This document shows, piece by piece, positions 26,243 through 37,944 of a DNA stretch of 64,000 nucleotides. Origin of the DNA: Brachynemurus nebulosus (taxonomy: Eukaryota > Arthropoda > Insecta > Neuroptera > Myrmeleontidae); contig JAPWDM010000007.1 of NCBI GenBank assembly GCA_035578155.1, positions 31,780,413 through 31,844,412 of the forward strand, in the 5' to 3' direction. A program made the position numbers and the translations under genes. The first letter of the stretch is position 1. Each line of letters begins with the position of its first letter. A model generated the notes under the pieces. It saw nothing but the letters and a program-made list of their open reading frames with translations. It searched no databases and had not been told where the DNA came from.

Positions 26243-26812
26243 GGTACTTGACTGAAGTTACAAAAATATTCTAAAAGCATTGTTTTTCCATATCAGTTAA
26301 GTAATTTTTTTTATTTTTGACAGATTTTGTAAAAAATAATCAAAAAAAAAATAACCCTACAATTTTAAATGAGAAAAAGGCGGGAAAAACACCTCACTAT
26401 AGTGACGTCACATTTTGAAGCAATTAAACGTCAATGTCAATATTTATAACCTCAAAACTTTGATTATATTCATAAAATGTCAAAGTAAAAGCAAGTATTT
26501 ATTTGAATTCTGGTCGATTATTATTAATATATGTGTGTAAGCTAATAGAAATATTCAAAAGAAAATACAATTTCACCTCACCGATGAAAATTATCAAAAT
26601 CGACATATCTAGCTACAAAATGTTACGTCATTTTCAAGAAATGGCGCGTTTCCACTTATTTGAAAATTTATTGAAAAATGGCGATTTTCAACATAAAATT
26701 TCTAAACAGTTATCAAATTTTGTTATGTTTCATCATTAAAATTGAACATATGTAATGTTAATGCATAGAATTATTTAACACTTGACACAAATTTTAAATA
26801 CAGTCAAGTACC
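26243..26812. mobile_element. Possible short-TIR element (570 bp)
   Basis: GGTACTTGACTG at 26243-26254 is the exact reverse complement of CAGTCAAGTACC at 26801-26812. The interior includes the palindromes CACTATAGTG and TGACGTCA (about 26394-26409) and no coding region I recognise. No clear target-site duplication flanks it. Twelve bases in a 570-bp span is suggestive only. Confidence 0.35.
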
Positions 26813-29800
26813 GTATTTTTCTCGTCCACTCAAAGATGGCATTAAGAGTCCGAAAAATTGAGTTTTTTTGTCTAGTTAAAATTTTTTATAGAAATAACGA
26901 AATAATAACAATAGAATGGTTCGTAAGTATATATTTTAAAATTAAAACCAAAATCCTCGTTTTTATTTGGTATATGAACTGCCAAGGAAATTGAAAATTG
27001 AATCAAATGGGCATTAGGTGGATGGCATGTACCTCATGTACACAAATTACCTAAACTACACAAATAAACCACTAACCAGTGTTCTTATTCTACTGTAAAT
27101 CGTGTCTGTTGAATATGGTTCATATCGTTCATATTGTTACATAAAACCAATTGATTTTAATCATGAATGTTACTTAATAATTAAAAAACCAATCGAAAGA
27201 CGTTTAAGTCTTCATTTAAACAACTTCGTAAGTAATTTATAATTTATTTTTCATTCATACTTGTCTTGATGCATTTGTTGCGAAATCTGATTTCTAACCT
27301 CTCACGGAACGATTTTCATTATGGGTTATAGTCGTTATGGATGTTATTTAAAGGTCAAATTGTTATATTTTCTTTATTTTAATTAAGATTCTATTACTTT
27401 ATTCATTTTAAGAGTTAACTTAAAATTGAGTTGTTTATTAAATTGCTGTCATATGGTGTTTCACTTGTTTTTTATTTAATTGTTTTGGCCTCGAACTTGG
27501 TAATGAATTGCAAATTGCAATAACGTTTAAATGATAAGTGCATTTTTGCATTCTAATCTTTTATACGGTTGACGGTTGTTATGAGATGATTGAGTCATTG
27601 AGTTTTAAAAAGCCATTTTATCACTTTAAACATGCCCGTAAGGACCTGTTTGTCATTTTGTTAAAAATTCAGTTCAAAAATCCAAATTTCACGAAACATA
27701 TTTGAAGCAAAAATATACCTACATATGTACTCAGAGGTCAATAAGATCAAATTTTTCAGAGTCAAATTCGACTGCCGTTGCAGACAGCCGGCCCACGCCC
27801 TCTATGAGTGGCATACAAAGCATTTTCATAAACCGAAAGATGGACAGGAGAGACAGACGGATTTGACGAAATTATTATGTCCGGTTTTTCAATGATAGTT
27901 TAAACCGTTTAAACCAAACTTGTGGCATACGGCGAAAAAAATTGTACTAGTTGAACGTTTTGTCATTATCGGTTATGATGGTTATGATCGCCAACGTGTT
28001 AAGATATTAACTTAATTTTATTTTTTATTTTTGACTAGTGATTTAAGTCTCTAAAATTTTGATCATTTTATTCCATTAAAACAGTTGAATATAACTAAAT
28101 TAATTTCGTTGTCATTGTATTCAAATTTAAATAAAAAATCATGGCCCCTTATAAATTTTGAGGCTACGCAACTATGCTTGTTCAACACACACTTGATGAA
28201 TTTTCTATTTATGAAAGTTGTTTTAAACGCTTTATATAATATGTAATACATACCTACATATGTATATGCAAAAAAATAAACGTCAAAATTTTAAAATGCT
28301 CGGATTAATTTTTTGATTGACTGTTTAAAGCAGGCTTCCTCCTTAATTCAACTTTCTGGGTACACAGAATTAACAAAAACAAAACTACAATAAATATATG
28401 TATAATAAACTGGTTCGAACCGGACTAGGAAAAAATGAGCTAGGGATAGCTTTAACCGCTTTAACAAATACATAATTGTGTCTGCATCTGTTTATTGTGC
28501 AGTTTCAACATATTCATATTATTTTAATCTTTTTAAGTGTAGTTTGGGATAATTGAGACAGTAATTCAATATACCTCATTTACATCGGGCCGTTTAGTAG
28601 TTAGTGATTAACTGATTAGTAACAAGTAGCAAGTAAAATGCATTCGTAATAAATAGAATCCATTAGTAGAACAGAAAAATACATTGCTGTAGGTAGGTAT
28701 ACAGGTGAGTTTTTTGACAGTTTCCATTTTGATTACGGCCAAACCGTTCATTTATAACCGCATTATTAAAAAATATAGTCAAATGTAGATGAAAAATATT
28801 TGATATTCAATAGTAATTGTTTTGTTCTTATTAAAAACAAAATTAAAAAATATGAAATATTTTACAAAAACCCTTTATTTCCTTTTAAAAAAACTATAAT
28901 TGTCAATTATGCCACTTTCAAAATTAACCAGTCATATAGTTAGTTACATATTTAGAGTTTTTAAAAGTATTTTACGATACAGTAATTGTCAGTAATTCCC
29001 TGGGGGCTATTTACCTTTATATTGTTACTTTACATACTTATACATATACATATGCCTACCACAGCTATGTTTCTGTCTATGTATATCTATTGCTAACACT
29101 TGTTTGTTACTGTCCGATGTGAACGAGGCAATAGGTACAGTTGAAGTGCAGGAGGTTTAGGTAAGGCTTTGCATAGTTAATTTATTTTATGTTGAGGGAT
29201 CATTTACATTTAAAATTAGATCAAACTGAATAATACTTAATGAGTTCCTGTTCAGTTTACACTTTACAGTTAGAGGAGGAATGATTATCGCACCAGAGGA
29301 AATTGATCTTATTAACATGTCAATTGCGTTTGCGTTTGCGATACGATCAAACGGATACTGATGGGCGCGCAATAAATGCAACTTGAACCTACGCAAAATA
29401 ATTCTCACATGTTCGCCGTGTTCGCCATAGCCTATGGCTATAATACATATTATAGACACGAGCACGAGATATACGCACATGTATAGTCATGTGCCGAATA
29501 ATGGCCGTTGTACTGCAAACATGCAACTTGACTTCAACACAATTTCCATCATACCATGGGTACTTCCTGTTAGAAAAATTAAAATTTCATCACTTTTAAT
29601 GTTTGTAGCAATTTTTTTTTAATGACAGATATTTATATGTAATAAATTATTGATTGGTGTTATATCAATTTTTTTGACATAAGCGTTTTTTAGTTGATGT
29701 GGTACATTTCTGTTTTACTATAAAACTGAGGTAGGTCATAACGTCATAATAAGTATTTAGAAATAATTTTCACATTTATTTATTCACGTATTGTCGAATA

Positions 29801-31410
29801 ATTCGTTTAAGTAATAGTTACTATATGTACATGAATTTGGAGCAACCGTTCAAAATTTCCAATCTACAACGTTTTATTGTTAGATATTACTTGAAATTAG
29901 TAACAAAGTGTAAACAAAAGTGGTATATTTAACAATTTTATAAGTATCTTTTATATTTCACTAAAAAACATGGGTAGGTCGTTATGAATTGACATCTTAA
30001 CCTAATACTTAATAGAAATGATATTGAAAGTTTCCTTTTCTTAAGGGGGCACATATTTGTACATTTTAAGAGACAAAATCTGTATTGGGTACATATTTTT
30101 GTACCGTAAAATGGGTTTGATATTTGATTAGCATAAATTTTTAACTTTGTATTCGATCAGAATGTCGTGTAGTGTGTTGACGGATAATGCAAAGTATGTA
30201 AGTGGTCAGAATCAGAGACAATGGCACTGATGACTAGGAAAACTCAAATTGGAAAAACGTCAGGTAATTTTTCCTTTCGCAAACAGTGCATATTCTGATA
30301 AGGTATTAAAAAACACATTGATGTTTTGTGTTGTTCATGCATTAAGTATGATATGAACCACTTTTTCTACAATTAAATATTTATGATTAAGTGAATCCTT
30401 GACAAACAGAATTTCCGTCGCCGCGCCGAGGTAAACACCGTGAACACTACATAAACTGCAACGTAGCTTTTCTTATTATTGCACAATGCACATATGTAAA
30501 TGAATATTATGTTTATACAGCTTACAGCGCATAGTACAGACCGTACAGACGGTACAGACGAGCGCTGGGACCGCTGCCTGGCTAGAAAGAGTAGTGGAAC
30601 AACCATACATACATAAAACATAACATACATCACATACATAATATGACTGACTGACGATCAGATACAAATTCAAACGTTGTCAATTCTCAGTTGAAGTAAC
30701 AAGTGAATTCAATTACAACATATGTTTGTTTGTTTTAAAACACGTTCGTGATTTGATTATTTATTGTACGTATTGTCTGTTGCGCTCAATTGTTTCTCAA
30801 TAATAATTGATACGACAAAATAATTTCGTGTGCCCATCACTAAAAAATATCTGTTTACAATATTTTAATTTACAATAAATTAAAGTGTGGTACGTGAAAA
30901 AGTGCATTCGGTGTTTGCGCTACGATTAAAACGTAAGTGAATTTTTCACGTTTTTCACAGTCGGAATTTTCCGCAATTTTCCATTTACTATAATGTATGC
31001 AAATAATTTATTTCCACATTGATTTTTTTTTTGTTTCAATTGTTTGTATTTTCAAAAAATGCGCGCATATTACTGAATTTATATAATTTTTTTTTTTGAG
31101 AACATATGAAGATTTTTCGTTTGTGAAAATTGTTTTCCACGCTCCGTAGTGACCTTAAAAAAATATAAATTTCAAAACTGAAAAATAAAGAAATACTGAA
31201 CCACTGCCAAGATACTTATATAATTCAAGTACAAACGTGGGAAAAATTATCAATACGATTTACAGATAACTATTTTTATGTAAATAGACGAGAAAAAAGA
31301 TTGAATAGTTCCCAGCGTTTTTGAAATTGTTATGAAAGTATTTATTCGAGGCCTGTGTCAAGGGCAGTTGAGGTTTATAAGTTAGCAATTGATTTATGAT
31401 ACACTGATTA
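26813..31410. other. AT-rich gene-free region
   Basis: No gene is supportable. It contains scattered short palindromes (GGTTCGAACC near 28412, CATAGCCTATGGCTAT near 29426), a GCGTTT triplet near 29328, and the phrase GTAAACACCGT at about 30431, which also occurs near 26112 and 33859 and may mark degraded copies of one element. The minus-strand open frame at 29187-29480 (97 codons) is the longest here and has no recognisable domain or splice-supported extension. Confidence 0.6.
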
Positions 31411-31480
31411 GTGTTCTACAATGTATTAAAATTTCATCAAAATCGATAGGTCCGGTCTCAAGACCTCTATTTGTAAGAAA
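31411..31480. mobile_element. Solo end fragment of the foldback element family
   Basis: GTGTTCTACAATGTATT...AAAATCGATAGGTCCGG...TTTGTAAG corresponds, with a few substitutions, to the last about 70 bases of the right arm of the element at 32064-33549, in the same orientation. It lies about 650 bp upstream of that element and is not adjacent to any other recognisable part of it. Confidence 0.75.
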
Positions 31481-31675
31481 AATGCTACAAATATTATGAG
31501 CAATACAATTTACATTTTTTAACACAAAGTGTGGTACAGTAAAATTATGGTGAATAGGTAAAGTTAGGAATATTGACGGTAACAAATATTGTCAGTGCTG
31601 TCAGTACTGAGCAGCCTGAACAATAATCTGCATACGTTTTCTGAATTCATTGATAGAACATAGACTTATATTGTA

Positions 31676-32054
31676 CAGTGGATTTCGGTTGTAACGACAA
31701 TATAATATATTATGGGGATCGTTAAAATTTGGTTACTGTATCCGAAAGTCGTTATAACAATAACAATTTTGTTATTCTTATTGCATATAATGAACAACAG
31801 CTACATATCGATATTATGCAAACATAACATGTATGAAAACAAGCAAAAATATTCGCCAAATGCATGTTAGACACGCATTAAGTTAGGATTTCGTAGTCAG
31901 TAATTAGTTTTGATGATTGACAATTCTCGGGATGAAATATTTTTTACTGTTATTTAATGTTAAAATTAGCCTTTAATTTGTTAATAACATGATTATCTGA
32001 ACCTTTTTACGTTTACGTCATTATAACCGAGATCGGTAAAAGTAAAATTTACTG
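31676..32054. mobile_element. pogo/Tc1-mariner-like MITE (379 bp)
   Basis: The left end CAGTGGATTTCGGTTGTAAC and the right end (reverse complement CAGTAAATTTTACTTTTACC, followed by GATCTCGGTTATAATGACG) share the outer CAGT and an inner CGGTTRTAAYGAC motif. The element is flanked by TA on both sides (31674-31675 and 32055-32056), the target duplication of the Tc1/mariner/pogo group. There is no transposase, so it is non-autonomous. Related half-ends occur near 41519-41556 (GAGGTCGTTATAAATAAAAT...ACTGTA). Confidence 0.65.
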
Positions 32055-32063
32055 TAATACTTA

Positions 32064-33549
32064 CAAGTAAAGGTCCCGAGGCCGGACCTATCGATTTCGA
32101 TGAAACTTAAATATATTGTAGAACACTAAAAACTAAGGGACACGTATTTTTTTTTATCTGCGGAAAAACGGTTTGAAGGGGTGAAATCGCCCTCCAAAAA
32201 TTGGGGTAAAAATTTAATTTTTCAAATATCTCGAAAACAGTAAGAGATAGAGCAAAAGTTTAAATTGGCGATATTGCTCTTTTTTAAAAAGCTATATATT
32301 GATATGCAATTTGTTCATATTACATCAACAGGGGTGGTTGGGGGTTAAAATTTGGGGGTTAATTTTGCAAAAAGGGGATGAAAAATAAACAATATAAAAA
32401 TTTTGTTTACAGATTTGAAATCTACGTCCAAAAATCTAATTGACCTATTTTTGCTCAATGCCCTAATATTAAGTCTAGGGGTAGTTAACTAGAGGGTGAC
32501 TATGTCGAATAGTCGTACAATTTGGGTATTTCAAGAAGTTTTTCTTCATGGAAAATAGCTTAAGACAATTAGAATAACGTAGAAATGAAATTCTCGAATT
32601 CAAAATTGAGTTTGAGCAACATTGGAGAGGGGGTGAGTCACCCTCTTAAATTACATACTAGTTTATATACACTAATTTTTGCTATTAACACACTGATAGT
32701 GGGTAAAATAATGTCACAATAAGTGGTTCTGAAGTTGGACTATCATATGTAAGGTCTTTATTAGGTTTGTTTTTTAATGGATATTATAGTTTTCCTTATC
32801 GACAATTATCGATATCGAAAATTACATAACCTAACCTAAAATAACGAAACCTAATAAAAACCTTACATACGATAGTCTAACTTCAGAACCATCTATTGTG
32901 ACATTATTACCCCCTATCAGTGTGTTAATTGCAAAAATTAGTGTATGTAAACTAGTATGTAATTTAAGAGGGTGACTCACCCCCTCTCCAATGTTGCTCA
33001 AACTTAATTTTGAATTCGAGAATTTCATTTCTACGTTATTCTAATTGTCTTAACCTATTTTCCATGAAGAAGAACCTCTTGAAATACCCAAATAGTACGA
33101 TTATTCGACATAGTCACCCTCTAGTTAACTACCCCTAGACTTAATATTAGGATATTGAGCAAAGACAGGTCAATTCGATTTTTTGACGTAGATTTCAAAT
33201 CTGTAAACAAAATTTTTATATTGTTTATTTTTCACCCCCTTTTTGCAAAATTAACCCCCAAATTTTAACCCCCAACCACCCCTGTTGATGTAATTTGAAC
33301 AAATTGCATATCAATAGATAGCTCTTTAAAAAAGAGTAATATCGCCAATTTAAACTTTTGCTCTATCTCTTACTGTTTTCGAGATATTTGAAAAATTAAA
33401 TTTTTACCCCAATTTTTGGAGGGCGATTTCACCCCTTCAAACCGTTTTTCCGCAGATAAAAAAAAATACGTGTCCCTTAGTTTTTAGTGTTCTACAACAT
33501 ATTTAAGTTTCATCAAAATCGATAGGTCCGGCCTCGGGACCTTTACTTG
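32064..33549. mobile_element. Foldback element with long inverted arms (1486 bp)
   Basis: The left arm (32064 to about 32777) and right arm (about 32838-33549) are near-complete reverse complements of about 710 bp each, with a spacer of about 60 bp. The ends read CAAGTAAAGGTCCCGAGGCC and its complement, and both sides are flanked by TTA (32061-32063 and 33550-33552), consistent with a 3-bp target duplication. The arms differ by scattered substitutions and small indels, so this is not an assembly mirror artefact. No coding region. A TTA duplication is typical of PIF/Harbinger elements, but the terminus alone does not prove that family. A transcript through it would fold into one very long hairpin. 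Confidence 0.9.
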
Positions 33550-33552
33550 TTA

Positions 33553-34798
33553 GATTCGCTATTTTTGCATTAAATATTTGGATTATTTCGTTATTTATGT
33601 ACTTGACTGTATAATCGCAATTATTTACAAATGCAAACTCATTAAAAAAAATTTCGCCAAAACTAATAATTATTACGTTAAAATCAACTCAAGGATTTAA
33701 AAGTTAATTTACTATTCGCAAATCAAGAGAATTTGATATTTACTATTATCATGAGAGGCATTTCAAGGCTTTCTGAGCAAGTTTTTTTTTTCGCACTATA
33801 TAAAAATAATAAGTCTGTACACAGGTACACTTACGGTGATTTAAGTACTTCTTGTTCAGTAAACACCGTAAACACGTATCGTGTGAACTGTACTTACTAC
33901 ATATATTTATGCATAAATGTCACCTGATCGGACAGAGACAGGCCATAGCCAGGCGAACGGAACATAAAACAAACAAAGTAGTGCGAAAAATAATTCTCTT
34001 TTTCGTAGTAACACACCCCTTCTCAAAAAAAATTTTAATAAATTTACCGTTACCTTTTAGAATTATTGATCAGTTTTTTATTGTTTGCAAATTTTTTTCG
34101 AATTTTTTAATTAATAAATAACTAAAATATATGTTTTAATTACAAATATCTGTCGCAGCATCCTGCATAACATAGCGAATTTCCTGTTACAAAAATTATC
34201 TCATTTTGTCAAAACAAAAGGGAGTATATGAAATGTTCATAATGACCGAGCAGCATTCTATTTGCTTTCCCCTAACTCTTGCACCTTTGTTTGGCGAGGG
34301 CTAAATTTCGAATACGTAGAAATTCAAACTTTAACAGTGATAACAATATTACATAAATTATTCATATTTAAAATATTTCACAAATGATTTAAAGTTGGCA
34401 CTAAATCCATTCTATCTCAATAATTGTATTGTAATGTTTTTGTGTAATTATAGCACATAGTGACGTCAAAACAGTCTAATTATAATTTGAATATTTATTC
34501 CAAAATAAACTGATCACATGTAATTATTACGAATAATGAATTTTAATTTTTTGAGGCCATTGGGAAAACGAAAGTGTTCCCACCTACGCAGTTTAAACAA
34601 TTGCTACAGGGCTAAAATTTTTCGTAAATTCGTAACATAAACCGAAAACATTGACAACAAATTATAGTGGCTTTCGTTAAGTGTGAATGCGGCTTAAAAC
34701 AGCTATTTATCTGATACACACCTTTAAACAACCTTTAAAAATTTTCTGATGAAACTGTTTCGTTCAGTTACAACATTCATCAGACTTTTAATGCATAC
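33553..34798. other. AT-rich gene-free region
   Basis: No supportable gene. The segment 33855-33950 (GTAAACACCGTAAACACG...) has higher GC content and resembles 30431-30460 and 26112-26130 in short phrases, probably degraded repeat sequence. Confidence 0.55.
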
Positions 34799-35580
34799 TA
34801 GGGATGTCTTTTTTTAATCGATAAATCTAGAAATCGATTAATCGGAAAAATGAAAACCGATTTTTAATCGATTATTGATTTTGAAATCGATTCACACATC
34901 GATTTTTATTTTATGGAAATCGTGAAACGATTTTTTTTTTCAAAATATAAATTGCGTTTTTATTTATATGTTGCTATTTATTTATTAATTTAAATTTAAA
35001 TCTATTATCGGTACTACGATTATTAAATTTTAAGTATCAAATGCATATAATAAATCTCTATGTATCAAATCAAATTGTCAAAATTTACAAATTGACAACT
35101 GTACCATGTACTTACAAAACAATAAAGTTTAGGCGGGAAATTTAAAAAAAAACTTTTAATTCTTTTTTTATCCCTTAATCTATAAAAAAACTTTGTATGC
35201 AATTAAATAAAAACTTTTCAACATTTAGTACAATTTAGATAATATTTATACAATTAACATTTTATATTAAATGAAAACAAAAATTGTCAACTTTGTTGTA
35301 ATGATGTGATTCATCTCTATACCATAGGATAAGATTTAAAAAAAAGGTGGTAATTAAGTATGTACACGTTTAATATTTTTTTCTTAAAAGACTTCGAAAG
35401 TTCATCTTTCTGAATTATAAATTTTTACTTAAAAATTACCGCCACTTTTGCAACAGCAAATTTGAATCGATTTCTTGGAATCGATTTTGAATACAATCGA
35501 TAATTTAAGCATCGATTCTTTTGTTGACAAATACGAATCGATTCAAAAATCGATTTTTTTTAAAAAAAACGACATCCCTA
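34799..35580. mobile_element. hAT-like MITE (782 bp)
   Basis: The left end TAGGGATGTCTTTTTTT is mirrored by the right end (reverse complement TAGGGATGTCGTTTTTTTT). TAGGGATG fits the YARNG-type termini of hAT transposons. Both subterminal regions are packed with ATCGATT/AATCGAT motifs in both orientations (34819-34900 and 35464-35550), resembling the clustered subterminal transposase sites of hAT elements. The flanks show a near-duplicate AATGCATAC (left) and ATTGCATAC (right), offset by about two bases, so an 8-bp duplication is likely but not exact. There is no transposase. Confidence 0.75.
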
Positions 35581-35890
35581 AATTGCATACCTAAATTCAA
35601 ATTTAAAAAAAAAAAGTGTTTACTTAAACACAAAAAAAAATAAAGACTAACCAATTCTGATTAAATTGACGAATACGTCATACGTGCTGAGTATATTTTA
35701 TTCCTTTATTAGATTTAATTAACAATAAGATTACGTATTATTAGAATGAAACGTTTTTATGTAATTATAATTACTAATTAGAATTACAAATTATTTATGA
35801 TAAGAGTTTTTTCAAGATAACAAACAAATTAGGTAGATTAAGTTTATGCGGATGATTTAAGGGAAGTATATATAACTGAGTGATTAAATT

Positions 35891-35981
35891 TAAACTTCAA
35901 AATCTCGTAAGTCGATTTTTTGGTACGAGAAAGACATTGTCTTTCTTTACAAAAAGTCGACTTACCAGGTTTTGAAGTTTA
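35891..35981. repeat. Near-perfect 91-bp palindrome
   Basis: The left arm TAAACTTCAAAATCTCGTAA... pairs with the right arm ...TTACCAGGTTTTGAAGTTTA over about 43 bp with few mismatches and one small bulge. The centre AAAGACATTGTCTTT leaves a loop of about three bases. As RNA it would be a hairpin of miRNA-precursor length, but the tiny loop is unusual for a microRNA. A miniature foldback transposon or cruciform-forming sequence is at least as likely. Confidence 0.85.
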
Positions 35982-37599
35982 ACTAGAGATATAATAATAA
36001 ACCAAAAAAAAAAAAAAAAAAAAAAAACAACTTAAAAGACTGATATCTTCTATATTGGTTAAACTAGTAGAAAAGGGCTTTTGTCAGACATTTGATGGAT
36101 ACAGGACACATTCCTAAAAGAAACGAACAAAATTTATAAACATAATTTTGATCTACTTTTGAATGATTATACTGATATTTAATTTTCTATATTATAATTT
36201 AACTCATTCATAACTTTTTTATACAGTTGTCCTTTTTTACTTTATTTGTTATTCACAAAATATATGTATACACTTTTGGTTTTACTGGCGTTGCATTTTT
36301 TTAAATTACTTACATAATTCTAAATTTTTCTCGAGTTAATAGCGAAGTCAAATCGACTAGTCAGATAACTGGTGAAGCTTATCGGAAAATGACAGTAAAT
36401 ATTTGAGTTCATAACTAAATTCTTAAATTTATCATAAGAAAATTTTGCTTAGACGTAATTTAGTAAAAAAAGATTATTAACAAAAAATCAAACAGTTTTA
36501 GTAAAAATTCCATTTTCATGGGGAATTTTGTAAAAAATATTTTTATGATTTATTTAATGTTTTAAACGACTTGGATAAGACTAGGTGATTATTTTTAAAC
36601 TTGATATTTGATAAGACATTTTTAATGACAGTACTTGAACAGGTGCGATCTGTTAATATTTAAAATTGTTAAATAAGTAAAAAAAAAAAAAAAATTAAAA
36701 TTTATTTATAAGGAAAACTAGTTTTGTGTTATCTGTTCATTAAAAATCATTTATATTTTTTCATCTTTCTGTCCAACTATTTCTATTCTGACTAATTCTA
36801 GAACGTAAATGTCAAAAGTTGAGTTTTTGTTACTTATCACTTTATTTTATTCAATTTTGAATTGAAAATTATTACAAAATTCGACGAGACAATTGTGCAA
36901 TTTTCATTAGCAAACTGATGCAAATTATTTATCGTTACTTTAATAAAAACATTTGTAGAGAATTTTGAGCGATTGTACAGTTACAGGGTTCGATAATCAG
37001 ATCCATTACAATAATCATATGACCCCAAACGTTCAAAAATTTAATTTACATACGAGATATGACGATGTCGATACGATACTAATAGATGTGACATTGTTGT
37101 CACAAAGAGCTGGAGCGATTTTAATCTCGCGTGTCTACGTGTGATCTTGATCAATCCGTCCGTCTGTCTGTCCGTTTTACATACCTGTAACCTGTCTAAC
37201 TGGGTCCATATGTGTGGTTGTGTGGTATTTCTTGTCCATTTCAAGTATAAATACATATTTACTCTGTACGATGTGGTTCGATTACCTGACGCAATTCATA
37301 TCTTCAATAACTAAGTCAACACCACACCGACCACACCACAAGACGAGCCCACCTGACGTCACAGAACAAAAAATTTAATTTATAAATAAATTAAACTGCC
37401 AATCGTATAGTATGTATATAGCATAGAACACGTATATAGTGTATATAGTCCAGTGTTTGTATGTGTGCGAAAAAGATAAACATATCAGTTCACTTTTACT
37501 ATGTGTTACGTGACGTAATACACACACGCCACTGTTCAACAAAAATGTTAAGTTGACTTAAGTTATACTGTATACAGTAAATGTTGACTGTTGTCTAAG
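35982..37599. other. AT-rich gene-free region
   Basis: Contains poly(A) of about 25 at 36003-36027 and a CCGTCTGTCTGTCCG run near 37157-37173. The minus-strand open frame around 37041-37256 translates this simple repeat and is not treated as a gene. Confidence 0.6.
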
Positions 37600-37944
37600 G
37601 GGTCATATACAATTAATGAAATAAGGAATTAAGATTTAAGAAATAAGAAATAAGATTTAAGGAGTATGCCATCTAGTGACGTTGAATGAAACTGTTAACT
37701 TAACTGCTCATAAGTAAATGTATTTAGGTATTTTTGTATATCAGAATTCATGAAAAAGTAACGTTCGTGATGACTATTTTGTCACTAAGTGAAAAAAATC
37801 ACAAATTTTGACGTAAAAAAATACCTACATATTTATATCTATGACCAGTTACGTTAAAGTTCCATTCAACATCACTAGATGGCATACTCCTTAAATCTCA
37901 TTTCTTAAATCTTAATTCCTTATTTCATTGATTGTGTATGACCC
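37600..37944. mobile_element. MITE with about 95-bp inverted termini (345 bp)
   Basis: The sequence from 37600 (GGGTCATATACAATTAATGA...) to about 37695 is repeated in inverted orientation at about 37850-37944 (...TTCATTGATTGTGTATGACCC). The inner part of each arm contains GTATGCCATCTAGTGACGTT or its complement. The left arm has one extra AAGAAAT heptamer. No coding capacity and no clear target-site duplication, so the family is unassigned. Confidence 0.85.

Noticed and set aside
28405..28430. GGTTCGAACC near 28412 as the T-arm of a tRNA
   Set aside because: No matching acceptor stem, D-arm or anticodon arm at tRNA spacing.
29187..29480. Minus-strand open frame of 97 codons
   Set aside because: No recognisable motif, partly built on short repeats such as GCGTTT; isolated from any splice-consistent exon.
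32821..32840. TAACCTAACCTAA as an insect telomeric (TTAGG)n tract
   Set aside because: Only two units; short AACCTAACC phrases are common in insect non-coding DNA.
32831..33028. Minus-strand frame in the foldback element
   Set aside because: Lies in an inverted-repeat arm, has no transposase motif, and the opposite arm is not open in the equivalent frame.
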